A stretch of 64,000 nucleotides of DNA. Origin: Thermocrinis albus DSM 14484 (GTDB taxonomy: Bacteria; Aquificota; Aquificia; Aquificales; Aquificaceae). The DNA is taken from assembly GCF_000025605.1 (NCBI RefSeq), contig NC_013894.1, positions 1,349,529 to 1,413,528 on the forward strand, in the 5' to 3' direction. Under the pieces are notes generated by a model. It ran no database searches. It was not told the DNA's origin and saw only the letters and a list, made by a program, of their open reading frames with translations. This document shows, piece by piece, positions 1 through 9,910 of this stretch. A program made the translations under genes and the position numbers. Each line of letters opens with the position of its first letter. The first letter of the stretch is position 1.

Positions 1-228
1 GTGGCTATTCCTCCCATGACAGCTCTCCTCGTGTCACCCTCTTTCTTCTGGACCCTAGTCTTCTCCCTCCTCTTCTCTTCGGCGTCCGTACTACTGGGCA
101 TAGCGGTATCCATAATCTACGATCTTCCTCCCAGTGGTGCCATTGTACTGGTTATGATTCTCTTCTTCTTAATGGCCGGAGGATACAGGCGGGTAAAGAC
201 AGGCAAAGGGTTTCAGATTAACCTTTAG
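1..228 (+). CDS. Metal ABC transporter permease, C-terminal fragment (ZnuB/MntB type)
   Basis: Only the last 75 residues lie in the window; the gene is cut by the left edge, so the visible start is not real. The fragment has two hydrophobic segments and a closing basic tail (GGYRR). The AIPPMTALL stretch and the PPSGA turn are typical of the C-terminal end of ABC-3 family zinc/manganese permeases, which form the membrane channel of a metal importer with an ATPase and a solute-binding protein. Those partner genes would lie left of the window. Its last 60 nt overlap the 3' end of folK on the other strand. The family call is by motif recognition only. Confidence 0.7.
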   Translation: MAIPPMTALLVSPSFFWTLVFSLLFSSASVLLGIAVSIIYDLPPSGAIVLVMILFFLMAGGYRRVKTGKGFQINL

Positions 229-669
229 CTTTTTCAGGTAATCTTCCAGGGGAACACGGGTGATGGGATGCTGTAGGTTGGGATCTAGCTCCAGGAGAGG
301 GACCAAAACAAAGTCTCTCTCTGTCATGTAAGGATGTGGTATCGTCAAAAAACTCAGAAAGAGAATGTTGTTCTCGTAAAGGATTATATCCAGGTCTATC
401 TCCCGGGGACCCCATCTGTATCTCTCTCTCCTCCCTGCCAGCCTTTCCACGTCCTTCAAACAAAACAGGAGCTTTATAGGATCAAAGGATGTTTCTAAGA
501 GGAGTACTCCGTTAAGGAAAGATGGCTGCTGGGAAACACCCCACGGCGCACTTTCGTAAATGGTGGAGATCTTCAGTATCTTGCCACATGGCTGTAGAAG
601 TTCTATGGCTTTGAGAATATAGTTGATCCTGTCTTCCACATTGCTTCCAAAAGCGATGAAAGCTTTCAT
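169..669 (-). CDS. folK: 2-amino-4-hydroxy-6-hydroxymethyldihydropteridine pyrophosphokinase
   Basis: HPPK transfers pyrophosphate from ATP to 6-hydroxymethyl-dihydropterin in folate synthesis. The protein begins MKAFIAFGSNVEDR, the family's IxLGSN start, and holds the substrate/ATP motif RWGPREIDLDIILYE and the PHPYM-ERDFVLVPLLEL block. At 166 aa it has normal family length. A longer frame upstream to 738 would run through the groEL terminator and is rejected; ATG at 669 begins exactly at the family N-terminus. No Shine-Dalgarno sequence precedes it on its own strand, but a TAATAT box lies 8 nt upstream, so a leaderless transcript is possible. Its 3' end overlaps the convergent permease gene by 60 nt. 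Confidence 0.92.
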   Translation of the reverse strand: MKAFIAFGSNVEDRINYILKAIELLQPCGKILKISTIYESAPWGVSQQPSFLNGVLLLETSFDPIKLLFCLKDVERLAGRRERYRWGPREIDLDIILYENNILFLSFLTIPHPYMTERDFVLVPLLELDPNLQHPITRVPLEDYLKKLKVNLKPFACLYPPVSSGH

Positions 670-697
670 TAAAGATGATATTAAGGAGGTAAGATGA

Positions 698-734
698 AGA
701 AAAATAAAAAATAAAAAGCCCCCGTGAGGGGGCT
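698..734 (-). terminator. Rho-independent terminator of groES-groEL
   Basis: Just beyond the groEL stop is a hairpin at 717-734 with a 7-bp stem (AGCCCCC/GGGGGCT) and a GTGA loop. In the direction of groEL transcription it is followed by a T-rich run. The layout is a classical intrinsic terminator. Confidence 0.85.
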
Positions 735-741
735 GCACAGT

Positions 742-2379
<1,638 letters not shown>

Positions 2380-2398
2380 GGCTACACCTCCTTGTTTT

Positions 2399-2695
2399 TT
2401 ATTGCTCTAATATGGCAAGAACTTCGTCCTGAGACATTATCAGGTACTTTTCACCATCTAGCTCTACTTCTGTACCTGCATACTTGTTGAAGACTACTTT
2501 GTCACCCACCTTCACCTTTAAGGGTACTATCTGACCGTTGTTGAGGAGCTTACCTTCACCAACGGCTACCACTTCACCTATCTGAGGTTTCTCTTTAGCG
2601 GTATCTGGAATTATGATGCCTGCCGCTGTCCTCTGTTCCTGTTCCTCCTGTCTTTTCACCACTATCTTGTCGTAGAGGGGCACAAGTTTAGCCAT
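2399..2695 (-). CDS. groES: Co-chaperonin GroES (10 kDa subunit)
   Basis: GroES is the heptameric lid of the GroEL cage. The protein has 98 aa from ATG at 2695 ([13 protein letters not shown]) and includes the mobile-loop region [22 protein letters not shown] and the [16 protein letters not shown] block. A GTG at 2704 is in frame, but it overlaps the AGGAGGTGAG ribosome site. The ATG is correctly spaced about 8 nt from that site, so it is preferred. First gene of groES-groEL, the usual order, transcribed away from the trxB-like gene. Confidence 0.97.
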   Translation of the reverse strand: MAKLVPLYDKIVVKRQEEQEQRTAAGIIIPDTAKEKPQIGEVVAVGEGKLLNNGQIVPLKVKVGDKVVFNKYAGTEVELDGEKYLIMSQDEVLAILEQ

Positions 2696-2733
2696 GGCTC
2701 TCACCTCCTTCCTTTCAGGTTTTACAGTGAGAT

Positions 2734-2762
2734 ATTATATTAACACCCTTCGGGTTTGTCAA
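2734..2762 (-). promoter_or_regulatory. Consensus sigma-70 promoter of groES-groEL
   Basis: On the reverse strand TTGACA (2762-2757) and TATAAT (2739-2734) are separated by 17 nt: a perfect housekeeping promoter. Initiation is expected near 2727, giving a leader of about 30 nt. The spacer carries a small dyad, ACCC-GAA-GGGT. No CIRCE element (TTAGCACTC-N9-GAGTGCTAA) is present. Confidence 0.85.
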
Positions 2763-2885
2763 GAGGTATCCTCTTAAAATTTCAGTATAACTCACTAAGA
2801 TAGTTTGAGAAAGATGGATGTATATGAAGGATGTCAGCCACATATCGTCTGAGGCCTTATATTTAATAAACTCTGGAGGAGGAAC

Positions 2886-3857
2886 ATGGAGCTAACGCTA
2901 ACCTTCCAGCCTCAGAAGGTTTATGATGTCATCATCATAGGAGCTGGTCCTGCTGGTTCTTCTGCCGCTATATACACTGCGCGTGCCGGGCTTTCTACTC
3001 TGGTGCTCTACAGGGCCGAAGCCGACGGCGCTCTGGGAGTAACGCAGCAGATAGAGAACTATCCGGGTATACGAGGTCCCATATCAGGATACGAACTCCT
3101 CAAACTGATGCGGGAGCATGCCAAAGCCTTTGGTGCAGAGTTCGTAAGGGGAAAGGTGATAGCTACAGATCTGTTGGGTGAGATAAAGAAGGTGTACACA
3201 ATAGACGGAAGGGAGTTTCAGGGTAGGGCTGTCATAATAGCTTCTGGTGCTATGGAGAGAACCAACAAGTTCAAGGGTGAGGAGGAGTTTTTGGGTAAAG
3301 GAGTATCCTACTGTGGTGTGTGTGATGCGGCTTTCTTCAAGGGCCGTCCTGTGGCAGTGGTAGGTGAGGACGATTACGCTCTTGAAGAGACAGAGTTTAT
3401 AGCGCGTTTCGCCAGTAAAGTATATCTAGTGGTACCCTCCTCCCGTATAAAGGCGCCGGAGGAGATGGTGGAGGAAGTAAAAAAGCATCCTCATATAGAG
3501 ATCCTTTTGCACCACAGGGTCCTTGAGATAGTGGGTAGTTCTTTGGTGGAGGGCCTTGCGGTGCAAAATATAGACACAAAAGAGAAAAAACTCCTTCAGG
3601 TGGATGGTGTCTTTATATTCTTAGGTGGAAACAAACCATCTGTAGACTTCCTCATGAATCAAGTGGAAATGACAGACGGGCACTGCATAGTGGTCAACGA
3701 AGAGATGATGACCTCTGTTCCGGGTGTCTTTGCTGCAGGAGACGTTCTTTGTAACAACATAAAGCAGGCGGTCATAGCGGCTGCGGACGGTGTAAAGGCA
3801 GCTTTGGCAGTGGATAAGTACCTTAACAAGAAGGCTAAGATAACCGCTCAGTGGTGA
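2886..3857 (+). CDS. Thioredoxin reductase-like flavoprotein with altered NADPH-binding site
   Basis: The 323-aa protein has the TrxR fold: FAD motif GAGPAG (residues 19-24), redox pair CGVC (143-146) followed by Asp, and the C-terminal FAD motif GVFAAGDV. The second Rossmann motif, normally GGGxSAxEEA, reads GEDDYALEE (160-168). The HRR...RA segment that contacts the NADPH 2'-phosphate reads VPSSRIKA (183-190). Both changes argue against normal NADPH use; another nucleotide or a ferredoxin-type donor is possible (inference). The start ATG has a strong GGAGGAGG site. Transcribed divergently from groES; its stop overlaps the start of mutL. Confidence 0.85.
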   Translation: MELTLTFQPQKVYDVIIIGAGPAGSSAAIYTARAGLSTLVLYRAEADGALGVTQQIENYPGIRGPISGYELLKLMREHAKAFGAEFVRGKVIATDLLGEIKKVYTIDGREFQGRAVIIASGAMERTNKFKGEEEFLGKGVSYCGVCDAAFFKGRPVAVVGEDDYALEETEFIARFASKVYLVVPSSRIKAPEEMVEEVKKHPHIEILLHHRVLEIVGSSLVEGLAVQNIDTKEKKLLQVDGVFIFLGGNKPSVDFLMNQVEMTDGHCIVVNEEMMTSVPGVFAAGDVLCNNIKQAVIAAADGVKAALAVDKYLNKKAKITAQW

Positions 3858-5134
3858 AGATAGAGATACTACCCCCCGATGTGAGAGCTTGCATAGCGGC
3901 AGGGGAGGTTATAGACAGCCCTGCTGACTGTGTCAAAGAGCTTGTGGAGAACTCTTTGGACGCTTCCGCCAAGAGAATAGAGGTAGAGATAGTAAAGGGA
4001 GGTAAAAGATACATAAGAGTTAAAGATGACGGCACCGGGATACCACCGGAGGATCTTCCCCTCGTTGTCCTTGAGGGTGCCACCAGTAAGATAAGGAGAC
4101 TGGAGGACCTTATGCACACCACCACTTACGGCTTCAGAGGTGAGGCCCTACACGCCATAAGTAAAGTTTCCCGTATGGTGATAAGCTCCAGGTACTTTAG
4201 CGAGGACGTGGGAAGGGAGATGAGAATAGAGGGTGGACAGGTGAAGGAGATAACCCAGAGAGGGATGGGGATAGGTACACAGGTGGAAGTTTTTGACCTT
4301 TTTTACAACCTTCCCGTAAGGCAGAAGTTCCTTAAAAAGGAAGATACCGAAAGGAACAGAATAACAAAACTTATCAAACTGTACGCCATGGCACGGCCCG
4401 ATGTGGCCTTCCGCCTTATATCGGAGGGGAAAGAATTGCTCGCTCTTCCACCCGCCCATCACATCGCCCATCGCCTTCAGGAGATTTACAATATGCCTTT
4501 TGAAACTTTTGAAAGAGAAAGCAATGGTGTAAAAGTTAGGTTGAGTGTGTCGGTAGGTAACAAAACTGGAGAAGTTTTCTTGGTGGTTAACGGTAGACCT
4601 GTTTATAACAAAAACCTTCTGGAATACATAAGAAGGCACGTAGGTTACAGAAAAGTTTGCCTGTGTGAGGTGGAGATACCTCCCTTCCTACTGGACGTAA
4701 ACGTACATCCCAAGAAAAGAGAGGTTAGATTCCTAAAGGAGTCCCTTGTAAAGGACCTCATAAAGGAAAGTGTAACCAGGAGGGTTTATCTACCCTACAC
4801 ATTCCGCCAAGAGGAGACACCCTACCATCCCACTCCCCAACTCATAGGTGTTTTGGACGACACTATAGTGATAGCCAAGTACGGAGAGTACCTTTACTTT
4901 TTTGATGTACACCTCCTTTCGGAAAGGGATATGTACGAGAGGGGTTTGAGCTCCTCAAAAGCGTGCAGAGAAGCTATAAAGGCAGGCGACAGAGTGGAGA
5001 TACCACAACTGGTAGAACTTCTGAAGCGTTGGACATCCTTTCAAAACAGGGAAGTGTGTCCTCACGGAAGACCTATCTACTTTAAACTCTCCATAGGTGA
5101 GATATACCGTCAGCTGGACAGGAAGGTAAAATGA
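3854..5134 (+). CDS. mutL: DNA mismatch repair protein MutL (short form)
   Basis: MutL couples mismatch recognition to downstream repair; in species without MutH its C-terminal domain nicks DNA. The N-terminal GHKL ATPase is complete: ELVENSLDA, DDGTGIP, TTYGFRGEAL. The C-terminal domain is short but keeps counterparts of the endonuclease motifs: D-V-H-x3-E-x4-E near residue 352 (canonical DQHA(X)2E(X)4E), ACR near 371 and CPHGRP near 403. Metal-dependent nicking is therefore likely retained. At about 426 aa it is much shorter than E. coli MutL. Translation probably begins at GTG 3854, overlapping the preceding stop as GTGA; GTG 3851 is also possible. Confidence 0.93.
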   Translation: MKIEILPPDVRACIAAGEVIDSPADCVKELVENSLDASAKRIEVEIVKGGKRYIRVKDDGTGIPPEDLPLVVLEGATSKIRRLEDLMHTTTYGFRGEALHAISKVSRMVISSRYFSEDVGREMRIEGGQVKEITQRGMGIGTQVEVFDLFYNLPVRQKFLKKEDTERNRITKLIKLYAMARPDVAFRLISEGKELLALPPAHHIAHRLQEIYNMPFETFERESNGVKVRLSVSVGNKTGEVFLVVNGRPVYNKNLLEYIRRHVGYRKVCLCEVEIPPFLLDVNVHPKKREVRFLKESLVKDLIKESVTRRVYLPYTFRQEETPYHPTPQLIGVLDDTIVIAKYGEYLYFFDVHLLSERDMYERGLSSSKACREAIKAGDRVEIPQLVELLKRWTSFQNREVCPHGRPIYFKLSIGEIYRQLDRKVK

Positions 5135-6015
5135 TAGCTATGAAAAAAGCAGGATACATACCGGAAGGAGAGAGGTTTTTCAACTTTGAAGACTCTAGAA
5201 AGTTAAAGGAGTCCTTCTTAGTAGCCTGTCGTGTTTTTGAAGATTTTCAGTTTATCATGCTACCCACCATAGAGAACTACCAACCCGAGTATTACGAAGG
5301 TTTCGGTGTGGAACCTTTCATAACGGGAACCACAGGAAGGGGTGAGGTGCTGTGTCTTAGAAGTGACTGGACCGTGAGTTTGGTGCGGTATCTATCTGGA
5401 CTGCGGAAGCTGGATCTTCCCAAGAAAGTTTTCTACTGGGGTGCGGTTTTTTCACCTTCAGGTAGCTTTGAGAGATTTCAAACGGGTGTAGAGATACTGG
5501 GAATTTCCCATATAACAGCTGAGGCGCAGGTAATCACCAAACTGGTGCAGTACCTGAAAGAGATGGGAATAAAGGAGATGGTGGTGAGCGTGGGTCATAC
5601 AGGTATAGTGAGGAAGCTCACGGAGACCTACGGTACCGATGTAAAGGAACGCCTCATGATTAAGGACTTTTCCCTCACCCAAAGAGCGCCCATTTTCAGG
5701 GAGCTTCTCACTTCGGAAGGAACAGTTCAGCATCTTTATAAGATGAAGGAGGTGTGCCCTGAGTGGGAAACTGAGATAGGAGAACTTCTCCAGCTGCAGT
5801 CCCTCCTGGAAGGAGTACCTGTTTGTTTTGATCTTACGGAGGTAAGAAGGCAGGATTACTATACGGGGATAGTTTTTGAGATCTTCCATCCGTCGGCTGG
5901 TAGCCCTGTGGCAGGAGGAGGAAGATACGACAGACTGTTTAGAAAAGACCATCGGTACGTACCTGCCGTGGGCGGAGCGGTGTATCTGGACATACTTCTT
6001 GATCTGGTGGTATAA
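5131..6015 (+). CDS. hisZ: ATP phosphoribosyltransferase regulatory subunit HisZ
   Basis: The protein resembles the catalytic core of histidyl-tRNA synthetase (LRSDWTVSLVRYL, RRQDYYTGIVFEIF, GGGRYDRLF). It has only 294 aa and lacks the C-terminal anticodon-binding domain, as expected for HisZ. HisZ assembles with short-form HisG to make the first, feedback-inhibited enzyme of histidine synthesis. The start overlaps the mutL stop as ATGA; an in-frame ATG at 5140 is an alternative. The next gene, 5 nt downstream, is hisD, which supports the pathway assignment over a truncated HisRS. hisG is not in the window. Confidence 0.9.
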   Translation: MIAMKKAGYIPEGERFFNFEDSRKLKESFLVACRVFEDFQFIMLPTIENYQPEYYEGFGVEPFITGTTGRGEVLCLRSDWTVSLVRYLSGLRKLDLPKKVFYWGAVFSPSGSFERFQTGVEILGISHITAEAQVITKLVQYLKEMGIKEMVVSVGHTGIVRKLTETYGTDVKERLMIKDFSLTQRAPIFRELLTSEGTVQHLYKMKEVCPEWETEIGELLQLQSLLEGVPVCFDLTEVRRQDYYTGIVFEIFHPSAGSPVAGGGRYDRLFRKDHRYVPAVGGAVYLDILLDLVV

Positions 6016-6020
6016 TCAGC

Positions 6021-7307
6021 ATGATGAAGATAGAAGATCTGAGGAACACAGCGTGGAGATTTAACGAAAGGCTTCGGTACCTGTCCAGAAGGGGGGAGAT
6101 ACTGGAAGAAGAGTACGAGGCTGTGGTAAGGGAGATCATAAAGAGAGTCAGGGAGGAGGGAGACAAGGCTGTTATAGAGTACACGCACCGATTTGACGGT
6201 GTGGAACTAACACCGGAGACTATGGAAGTTCCTTACGAGGAGCTGGAAAGATCTTACGAAGAACTAGAACTTGATGTGAAACAGGCGTTGGAGGTGGCTC
6301 ACGAAAGAATAAGGAGGTTTCACGAAAGGCAGTTGGAACAGAGCTACATGGTGGAAGAGGAGGGCATAATCCTTGGGATGCGGGTGATTCCTCTGGATCG
6401 TGTGGGTGTGTATGTTCCCGGAGGCAAGGCCTCTTATCCCTCTACCGTTCTCATGAACACCGTGCCGGCGGTGGTGGCAGGTGTAAGGGAAGTAGTAATG
6501 GTTTCGCCCAAGCCCAACAGATACACCTTAGCGGCAGCCTTTCTGGCAGGTGTTACGAGGGTTTTTAGTATAGGTGGAGCTCAGGCTGTGGCTGCCCTGG
6601 CCTTTGGTACGGAGACTATACCCAAGGTGGACAAGATAGTAGGTCCAGGTAACATCTACGTGGCTCTTGCCAAAAAGCTCCTATACGGAACAGTGGGTAT
6701 AGATATGGTGGCAGGCCCATCGGAAGTACTGGTCATATCCGACGGTAGCGTGGATCCCAGGTGGGTGGCGGCCGATTTACTCTCCCAGGCAGAACATGAC
6801 GAACTGGCTGGTGCCTTCTTAGTGACACCGGAGGAGGAGTTTGCCCACGAAGTTGTAAAGGAGCTGGAAAACCTGCTGACGGACTTTCCCAGGAAGGAGA
6901 TAGCCAAAAAGTCTCTGGAAAGGTTCGGAACCGTCTTCTTGGTAGAGGATCTAAAGCAGGCCTGTGAGGTGGCCAACTACATAGCACCGGAACACCTGGA
7001 GATCCTCACCAAAGAACCTTTTGCTCTCTTGCCTTACATAAGGAAAGCGGGAGCGGTTTTCTTAGGACCTTACTCTACTGAGCCTCTGGGAGATTACGTA
7101 CTGGGACCCAATCATACCCTTCCCACAGGTGGAACAGCTCGCTTTTCCTCACCTCTGGGTGTCTATGACTTTGTAAGAAGGTCATCGGTGATATACGTAT
7201 CCCAGGAAGGCTTCCAGAGGGTTGCGGATGCCACCGAAAGCATAGCCATGGCTGAAGGGCTTCACGCTCACTTTCTGGCGGTTAGAGTAAGGAGGGAAGA
7301 CTTGTGA
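6021..7307 (+). CDS. hisD: Histidinol dehydrogenase
   Basis: HisD carries out the last two steps of histidine synthesis, oxidising histidinol to histidine with two NAD+. The 428-aa sequence is full length. Visible motifs are VYVPGGKASYPS, the GPGNIYVALAKK nucleotide region, and the zinc/substrate elements SQAEHDELAGA, APEHLEI and GLHAHF. Two adjacent ATG codons (6021, 6024) are possible starts. It directly follows hisZ, and its stop overlaps the GTG start of the next lipoprotein gene. Confidence 0.97.
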   Translation: MMKIEDLRNTAWRFNERLRYLSRRGEILEEEYEAVVREIIKRVREEGDKAVIEYTHRFDGVELTPETMEVPYEELERSYEELELDVKQALEVAHERIRRFHERQLEQSYMVEEEGIILGMRVIPLDRVGVYVPGGKASYPSTVLMNTVPAVVAGVREVVMVSPKPNRYTLAAAFLAGVTRVFSIGGAQAVAALAFGTETIPKVDKIVGPGNIYVALAKKLLYGTVGIDMVAGPSEVLVISDGSVDPRWVAADLLSQAEHDELAGAFLVTPEEEFAHEVVKELENLLTDFPRKEIAKKSLERFGTVFLVEDLKQACEVANYIAPEHLEILTKEPFALLPYIRKAGAVFLGPYSTEPLGDYVLGPNHTLPTGGTARFSSPLGVYDFVRRSSVIYVSQEGFQRVADATESIAMAEGLHAHFLAVRVRREDL

Positions 7308-7858
7308 AGAGATACGCCCTCTTAACTCTACTGCTCTTTATCTTCTCATGTGCTCCCCTTATATGTCCGGAGGAGCAGCAGATAAAACAGCGTTACTCCT
7401 ATGACAGTGCGCCACAACGTTACACCGCTTACGCATCTGTATCTTACGGTGTCATTAAATTTCCCTTTGTGATAAAAAAAGAAGGGGCCTCTTACCTTGT
7501 AGAGGCAGGAACTCGGGGTAGTTTCTCCTTTAACATAGATGGGGTGTGTGTAAACGGGGTTTGTCTGGATCTTCCTTTCTCTCCTGACGGGATAATATTT
7601 GGTGCGGTGCTTAGAGGGGACGAGAAAGCCAGCTGTCAGATAGGTCACACTGTAGTGGAAAGGGATGACGGCAGCTTCCGTCAAAGATTTTACTTCGCGG
7701 AAGGTCAACTTCAAAAGGTGGAGGTTCTGGATAAAAAGCGCGACAAATTGGTGGTACTCACCTACGGCCCTAGAACTAAGGAAGGTTTTTACAGAAGGGT
7801 TAAAGTAGATTACGGTGACATATCTTTAGTAGTTAACGTGGATGAGGTGAGATACTGA
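7304..7858 (+). CDS. Small lipoprotein of unknown function
   Basis: A 184-aa protein with a lipoprotein signal: basic start MKRYA, hydrophobic stretch and lipobox FIFSC, with the modified Cys at residue 16. The rest alternates short beta-like segments (FPFVIKKEG, YLVEAG, FYFAEG) and contains two further Cys in a VCVNGVC pattern. The layout loosely recalls LolB/LolA-type half-barrel carriers, but no signature supports naming it so. GTG start overlaps the hisD stop (GTGA), and its own stop overlaps the start of lgt, the enzyme that would lipidate it. Confidence 0.75.
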   Translation: MKRYALLTLLLFIFSCAPLICPEEQQIKQRYSYDSAPQRYTAYASVSYGVIKFPFVIKKEGASYLVEAGTRGSFSFNIDGVCVNGVCLDLPFSPDGIIFGAVLRGDEKASCQIGHTVVERDDGSFRQRFYFAEGQLQKVEVLDKKRDKLVVLTYGPRTKEGFYRRVKVDYGDISLVVNVDEVRY

Positions 7859-8661
7859 TGTTTCCCGTACTGGTAGAGTTCTGGGGCATAAAGATATACA
7901 CCTACGGTCTTTTGGTGGCTCTCGGTGCGCTCGTAGCCTACTTTATTCTGCTGAAACTGGCCTCACGGGAAGGGTTAGACAAAGGAAAGGTAGAGAATGT
8001 GATGATAGTAACTCTGCTCTCAGGTTTACTGGGTGGGAGGCTGGCCTATGTGATAGAGCACCCAGAACAGGTAAAAGGCTTTGTGGACGCTTTGGCTATA
8101 TGGAACGGCGGCATGGACTTCTTCGGAGGTCTAGCTTTAGGTCTCGTGGGTGCGCTGGGGGGTGTTTTCTACTACAAGCTTCCCCTGTGGAAAATAGCAG
8201 ATATGTCGGTAATAGCCCTCTCCATAGCTCACGCGGTGGGTAGACTAGGTTGTACATCGGCTGGCTGCTGTTATGGTAAGCCCTATCCTGCAGAGAATAC
8301 ACTGCCGGGTATACATCTTTCCCCTCACTTTCCCTTCTTTTACGTGGTTTTTCCGGAAGGTGCCGTTGCTCCCCCTTACATGCCCCTCTATCCCACCCAA
8401 CTGATGGAGATGCTGGGACTTTTGGTGATATTTTTTCTACTTTTGGCTATTTACCGTAGGAAAAAGTACGATGGGCAGGTCTTCGCTACCTACATGTTCC
8501 TCTACGGTGTCCTGAGATTTTTCCTGGAGTTCTACAGGGGAGTTACACCGCCCATCTCAGGTTTAGGACTTACGTGGAACCAGTTGGTGTCTATTCTCAT
8601 GGTGGTTGTCTCCTTCATCCTTATGCTGACTCTTCGGAAGAGAGCATGGGTCGCTGGATAA
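7858..8661 (+). CDS. lgt: Prolipoprotein diacylglyceryl transferase
   Basis: Lgt attaches diacylglycerol from phosphatidylglycerol to the lipobox cysteine of exported lipoproteins at the inner membrane. The 267-aa sequence starts with the family-typical FWGIKIYTYG. It has about seven membrane segments, the HAVGRLGCTSAGCCYGKP signature in the Cys-containing form, and the YPTQLMEM and RFFLEFYRG blocks. The start overlaps the upstream lipoprotein stop (TGATG) and its end overlaps sppA. Confidence 0.96.
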   Translation: MFPVLVEFWGIKIYTYGLLVALGALVAYFILLKLASREGLDKGKVENVMIVTLLSGLLGGRLAYVIEHPEQVKGFVDALAIWNGGMDFFGGLALGLVGALGGVFYYKLPLWKIADMSVIALSIAHAVGRLGCTSAGCCYGKPYPAENTLPGIHLSPHFPFFYVVFPEGAVAPPYMPLYPTQLMEMLGLLVIFFLLLAIYRRKKYDGQVFATYMFLYGVLRFFLEFYRGVTPPISGLGLTWNQLVSILMVVVSFILMLTLRKRAWVAG

Positions 8662-9494
8662 AGAGAGTTCTCATCTTCTTTGGTATACTCTTCTCTCTGG
8701 GAATGTTGGGGACCTTCTTAGCGCGTTTTCCCATAGGTGACAGGATAGCGGTAGTGAAAGTGGAGGGGGTGATAACGGACCCTCAGGCTGTAGTAAGCAA
8801 GATGGAAAAGGCTCGGCTTGATCCTTCCGTGAAGGCTCTCGTACTGAGGGTAGAGAGTCCCGGAGGATCTGTGGGTGCATCGCAGGAGATATACAGAGAG
8901 GTAGAGAGATTCAGACAGTCCGGCAAACCTGTGGTGGTTTCTATGGGTAATGTAGCTGCATCGGGAGGTTACTACATATCTGCTCCTGCCAATGTTATAT
9001 ACGCCAATCCCGGCACTATAACGGGAAGTATCGGTGTCATCATACAGCACACCGATGTCCAACAGCTTCTAGAAAAGCTGGGTATAAAAACCACGGCTAT
9101 AAAGACAGGTAAGTTTAAAGACACCCTTTCCCCCTTCAGGGAACTGACACCTGAAGAGAGGCAGTATCTACAGAACTTGGTGGAGGATGCCTACAGTCAG
9201 TTCATAGAGGCTATCCTGCGCTACAGAAAAGGGAAGGTTCAGGAGGATATACTGAGACAGATAGCGGATGGAAGGATCCTTACAGGAAAACAGGCAAAGG
9301 AGCTGGGTCTTGTGGACGAACTGGGAGACTTACAGGATGCCATACAGAAGGCAAAGGAGTTAGCCCGCGTGCCCCAGGCACGCGTTTTCTATATGGAGGA
9401 CAAGAAAGGTTTTCTGAAACGTATGCTGGAGGGTAAAGTACCCTCCCTTCAACAGGTATGGTCTCCCCTCATGATCTACTATATGATGGAGTGA
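8646..9494 (+). CDS. sppA: Signal peptide peptidase SppA (short, single-domain type)
   Basis: SppA is a membrane serine protease that degrades cleaved signal peptides. From ATG 8646 the protein has 282 aa with an N-terminal membrane anchor (VLIFFGILFSLGMLG). It carries the Ser nucleophile in VAASGGYY and the general-base Lys in KTGKFKDTLSPFR, the Ser-Lys dyad of the family. It is the short single-domain type rather than the duplicated E. coli form. The frame is open further upstream inside lgt, but that part is not family-like. It overlaps lgt by 16 nt. Confidence 0.93.
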   Translation: MGRWIKRVLIFFGILFSLGMLGTFLARFPIGDRIAVVKVEGVITDPQAVVSKMEKARLDPSVKALVLRVESPGGSVGASQEIYREVERFRQSGKPVVVSMGNVAASGGYYISAPANVIYANPGTITGSIGVIIQHTDVQQLLEKLGIKTTAIKTGKFKDTLSPFRELTPEERQYLQNLVEDAYSQFIEAILRYRKGKVQEDILRQIADGRILTGKQAKELGLVDELGDLQDAIQKAKELARVPQARVFYMEDKKGFLKRMLEGKVPSLQQVWSPLMIYYMME

Positions 9495-9496
9495 TC

Positions 9497-9910
9497 TCAC
9501 TTTTTTGGTGGTTTGTACACAACCGTTAAAGTCCTTGCTCCTACCAGAAAGGCCACGCCTGTGGACCAAAGGAGCACCTCAAGCCCCGTAAGTTTCTCCT
9601 CAAAGAGCTTTATCATAAACTCCCTTATGAAGAAAGCTATGAGAGCTTCCATAAGTACTTCCAGCCTCACCCTTTCGTACTCAAAGTAGTCTACAAAGGC
9701 CCTTATAATTTCCAAAACCACTATGAGAGACAAGGTGTTTATGATTAGTTCCTTAAAGCCAAGACGAACCGTCGCTTCTGTAAAGGTAAGTCCTATTTCC
9801 GCAAGGGTTCTGAAAACACCTACGAAGAGACCTACCAAAAGCACCACTATGGTGAGGTTAAAGGCCAATCTAATGAAGAACCTGTAGATACCCAGTATAA
9901 GCTCTTGCAT
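9497..9910 (-). CDS. PsiE-family membrane protein
   Basis: A 137-aa protein with about four membrane helices. The arrangement NTLSLIVVLEIIRAFVDYFEYERVRLEVLMEA (given here only as its key parts NTLSLIVVLEI and YFEYERVRLE) and the following FFIREFMIKLFE match the PsiE family, named after a phosphate-starvation-inducible E. coli protein of unknown biochemical role. Its start abuts the citryl-CoA lyase stop with no gap, so the two are probably cotranscribed. Any functional link to carbon fixation is unproven. It ends 2 nt from the convergent sppA stop. Confidence 0.75.
   Translation of the reverse strand: MQELILGIYRFFIRLAFNLTIVVLLVGLFVGVFRTLAEIGLTFTEATVRLGFKELIINTLSLIVVLEIIRAFVDYFEYERVRLEVLMEALIAFFIREFMIKLFEEKLTGLEVLLWSTGVAFLVGARTLTVVYKPPKK

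Noticed and set aside
2699-2885. CIRCE/HrcA operator before groES
   Set aside because: No TTAGCACTC-N9-GAGTGCTAA-like inverted repeat; only a short dyad in the promoter spacer.
5131-6015. Truncated histidyl-tRNA synthetase pseudogene
   Set aside because: The length and missing anticodon domain are normal for HisZ, and hisD follows immediately.
9486-9506. AGTGA/TCACT plus T6 between sppA and the PsiE-like gene as a terminator
   Set aside because: The stem has 5 bp and a 2-nt loop, which is sterically poor; not reported as a feature.
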